Shown in pieces: positions 62,257-64,000 of a DNA stretch of 64,000 nt (its first letter is position 1; the number at the start of each line of letters is the position of its first letter). The stretch covers positions 2,914,001 to 2,978,000 of the forward strand of contig JAUCEF010000018.1 in NCBI GenBank assembly GCA_033558025.1, written 5' to 3'. Both the position numbers and the translations under genes were made by a program. The notes under the pieces are model-generated. The model was given only the letters and a program-made list of their open reading frames with translations. It was not told the DNA's origin and ran no database searches. This stretch comes from Phytophthora sp. 'mugwort' (Eukaryota; Oomycota; Peronosporomycetes; Peronosporales; Peronosporaceae).

Positions 62257-62812
62257 CAAACGATGTGACGTGGAGCAACTGACAGGCTTCAAGAAGTGGT
62301 CTACGTACAGGACAGGCCAGGATGAGAGCACCGTACGAATCATTAATGACATCACTTCTACTTATAGGCGACTTATACTTTCTACGTGGTTAAATTGACA
62401 CAACATGACTATCCTACGACTACTGTACACGTCGCTGTCTACATGTAGAAGGCACTCACTGTATACACTGTAGCATGACTTGCTACGTACTTCTTCTTTT
62501 CTGAAGTACAGTGAGGATTCTTCCCGGTCGAACACGAACACTTGAGATTTGTATACGTAGCTTCACAGTGAAGCTACCGCGGCAGCCAGCCAGTCCCGAA
62601 TCACTTGCAAGGCACGAAGACACGAGAAAGAAGCTTCATCTTCTTGTCCGAGGTCTTGTGTCTTGTGTTATTGTACTGTACCGTACCTGGCAGAGCGTGG
62701 AGTGAAGGCCAACCTCAGGACCCGCCGCCTTTCTCTGTGTGTTACTGCCGGCTGGCTGCAGAGCGGCTGCAGAGTCTCGGAGGCAAAGCCCATTATTAAC
62801 CGGTAGATCTGC
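62257..62812. other. spacer with a perfect palindrome
   Basis: 556 bases without a gene. At 62557-62577 GTAGCTTCAC-A-GTGAAGCTAC is a perfect inverted repeat with 10-base arms around one base. It lies about 236 bases upstream of the next ATG and could be a dimer-binding site or a hairpin. The antisense open frame covering 62668-63663 on the minus strand is a shadow of the next gene. Confidence 0.5.
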
Positions 62813-64000
62813 ATGGACGACGACGTGGTGGGTCGGGAGTCGCCGCTCGACGTGCTGGAGCCCGCGCCCGAGTATCCAGCCGAGTCGGAGCTCCACTTTC
62901 TCCATCGTGACGACGGGACACGCGTCGCAGACGAGGAGACGGATGACAACGAGTCGATTGATGGGAGTGTCAAGTCGCGCCTCGTCATCTCCACGTCAGG
63001 CCACCTTTCAGGCTCCAAACTGCGGACCCCCACCAAGATCTCGCGGATTCCCACGCCTAGAGGAAGGAACAGCGGCGTCTCGGTCACGTCTGCAGCTTCT
63101 CCCACGGCCAAGACGACCACTAGCAGGCTCGGGATGGCCGCCAGGACCACGCCGCGCGCACTGGAGACGAAGGTCCAACGCGTGGGCACTGCCAGTGACT
63201 TCACCCCGCGCCACGTCGCGGAAGACAAGCGTCCGTCGGCTTTGGAGACCCGACGCGCGTACTCGGCGTCAATAAGGGCGCGCATGCATGGCTCAACTGC
63301 CGACGGAAGCAGCGGCCTTAAGAGGACGAACAGTAATAGTAGTATGAATAGTATCGCGAGCAGTGTCGCGAGCGTCTCGTCATTGTCAAGGTCGAAGAAC
63401 AAACCGCCCACCAGTGCACAGGCCGAGAGGAGGAAGACGCTGCAGGACTTGGTGGAGAGCAACAAAGAAGATCGACGCAGTAGTCTCGGGTCGCAGTCGT
63501 CGTCTTCGTCCATCTCGTCGGCGGCGACGTCAGCGTCGTTCATGTCTGCAGCATCATCAAGAACGCCGTCGTCGAGATTGGGGGCAACGTCCACAAGACG
63601 GAGCGCTCGAAGCTCCTCAGTTACAGCGTCGTCGGCACGCAAGTCAGTGGCTATGACACACAAAGTGTGGCCGGCTACGGCTTCAGCCTTGTCAATGCTT
63701 CCTGAAGATTTTACACTGAGTGAACAGTCGGTGACGGCATTGAAGACCGATCACGAGGTGACGGAGAAAGGGGTGCAGGAACTGCTGTCATATGTGTCGT
63801 CGTCCGCGTCGAGTATGGCGCTGACTACGGCGAATATGAAGGCACGTAAAGAGGAGACGATGCTGTTAAAGGCAGGACTACGCAGGTTGAGTACGCATAC
63901 GGAAGGACTCATGCGGTGCTGCGAAGCTTTTGAGAGGAGGACGTTGGAACAGAACGAGTATGTGGATGCTTCCAGTGCGGAGATTGAGCGTCTGACTGAG
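62813..64000 (+). CDS. Ser-rich protein with C-terminal coiled coil (cut by window end)
   Basis: The frame from ATG 62813 is open to the end of the window, 396 codons so far without a stop. The start is acidic (MDDDVVGRESPLDVLE), followed by an Arg/Ser/Thr-rich disordered part with many RTPxxx, RSS and TPR-like phosphosite motifs, then from about residue 300 a helical stretch (VTEKGVQELLSYV..., KARKEETMLLKAGLRRL). No enzyme or known domain is present. Such proteins often bind microtubules or act as scaffolds, but that is only a guess from composition. The true end is outside the window. Confidence 0.8.
   Translation, partial: MDDDVVGRESPLDVLEPAPEYPAESELHFLHRDDGTRVADEETDDNESIDGSVKSRLVISTSGHLSGSKLRTPTKISRIPTPRGRNSGVSVTSAASPTAKTTTSRLGMAARTTPRALETKVQRVGTASDFTPRHVAEDKRPSALETRRAYSASIRARMHGSTADGSSGLKRTNSNSSMNSIASSVASVSSLSRSKNKPPTSAQAERRKTLQDLVESNKEDRRSSLGSQSSSSSISSAATSASFMSAASSRTPSSRLGATSTRRSARSSSVTASSARKSVAMTHKVWPATASALSMLPEDFTLSEQSVTALKTDHEVTEKGVQELLSYVSSSASSMALTTANMKARKEETMLLKAGLRRLSTHTEGLMRCCEAFERRTLEQNEYVDASSAEIERLTE

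Noticed and set aside
62668..63663. 331-codon open frame on the minus strand
   Set aside because: It is antisense to the Ser-rich plus-strand gene, whose frame is open from 62813 to the window end. The repeated TCG/GTC codons of the sense gene explain the open antisense frame.
1..64000. tRNA, rRNA or CRISPR
   Set aside because: I looked for cloverleaf B-box sequences, rRNA cores and regularly spaced repeats and found none that I could support by eye.
1..64000. secreted RXLR or Crinkler effector genes
   Set aside because: No frame starts with a signal peptide followed by RXLR-EER or LFLAK. The repeat island at 51.9-57.9 kb was checked with most care.

Overview
The window looks like gene-dense nuclear DNA of an oomycete close to Phytophthora. 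Genes are short and closely packed on both strands. Their introns are small, mostly 53-97 nt, with GT-AG and rarely GC-AG borders. The content fits that group: START-FYVE-GAF proteins, a CFAP20-domain protein expected in an organism with flagellated zoospores, a Dicer-like protein without a helicase, a SERINC, and remains of Helitron, PIF/Harbinger and Tc1/IS630-like elements. The species assignment is inference. No rRNA, tRNA, CRISPR or bacterial operon was seen.

Layout. 1-1.87 kb: no gene, several perfect short palindromes. 1.9-15.4 kb: a protein kinase with EF-hand-like and two cyclic-nucleotide-binding domains (+), an aldo/keto-reductase-fold protein (-), a mitochondrial acidic protein (+), an inactive-E2-like protein (+), a TPR protein (-), the proteasome regulator PI31 (-, six exons), the Fe-S protein IBA57 (-) and a splicing factor of the Slt11/RBM22 type lacking its RRM (+). 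15.5-27.4 kb: a Dicer-like RNase III protein (-), mitochondrial bL32 (-), the riboflavin reductase RIB7 (+), trehalose-6-phosphate phosphatase (+), gamma-butyrobetaine dioxygenase (+) and a PIG-G-like GPI ethanolamine-phosphate transferase (+). 27.8-34.3 kb: eIF5A (-), ADF/cofilin (+), a PHD-finger protein (-) and SERINC (-, eight exons). 34.7-51.8 kb: a protein with four tandem FAR1/GCM-like zinc-binding repeats (+), a CFAP20-domain protein (+), a voltage-sensor/cyclic-nucleotide-phosphodiesterase fusion (-), a PSP1-domain protein (+), a START-FYVE-GAF protein (+) and a small probably mitochondrial protein (-).

51.9-57.9 kb is a repeat island: an eroded reading frame, a truncated DDE transposase, a 2.1 kb Harbinger element with inverted repeats, and head-to-tail Helitron ends. 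58-64 kb returns to ordinary genes: a short-chain dehydrogenase with an N-terminal zinc-ribbon extension, uracil phosphoribosyltransferase, a small FYVE protein, and a Ser-rich protein cut off by the window end.

The genes are mainly housekeeping and signalling functions, not one pathway. A theme is cyclic-nucleotide signalling: a kinase carrying two cNMP-binding domains at one end, and a membrane protein that joins a four-helix voltage sensor to a complete class I phosphodiesterase domain. The latter is the most striking item. Several genes form close head-to-head pairs (IBA57/Slt11-like, bL32m/RIB7, AKR/mitochondrial protein) that probably share promoters. Exon borders given below were placed by hand from splice consensus, reading frame and family similarity.
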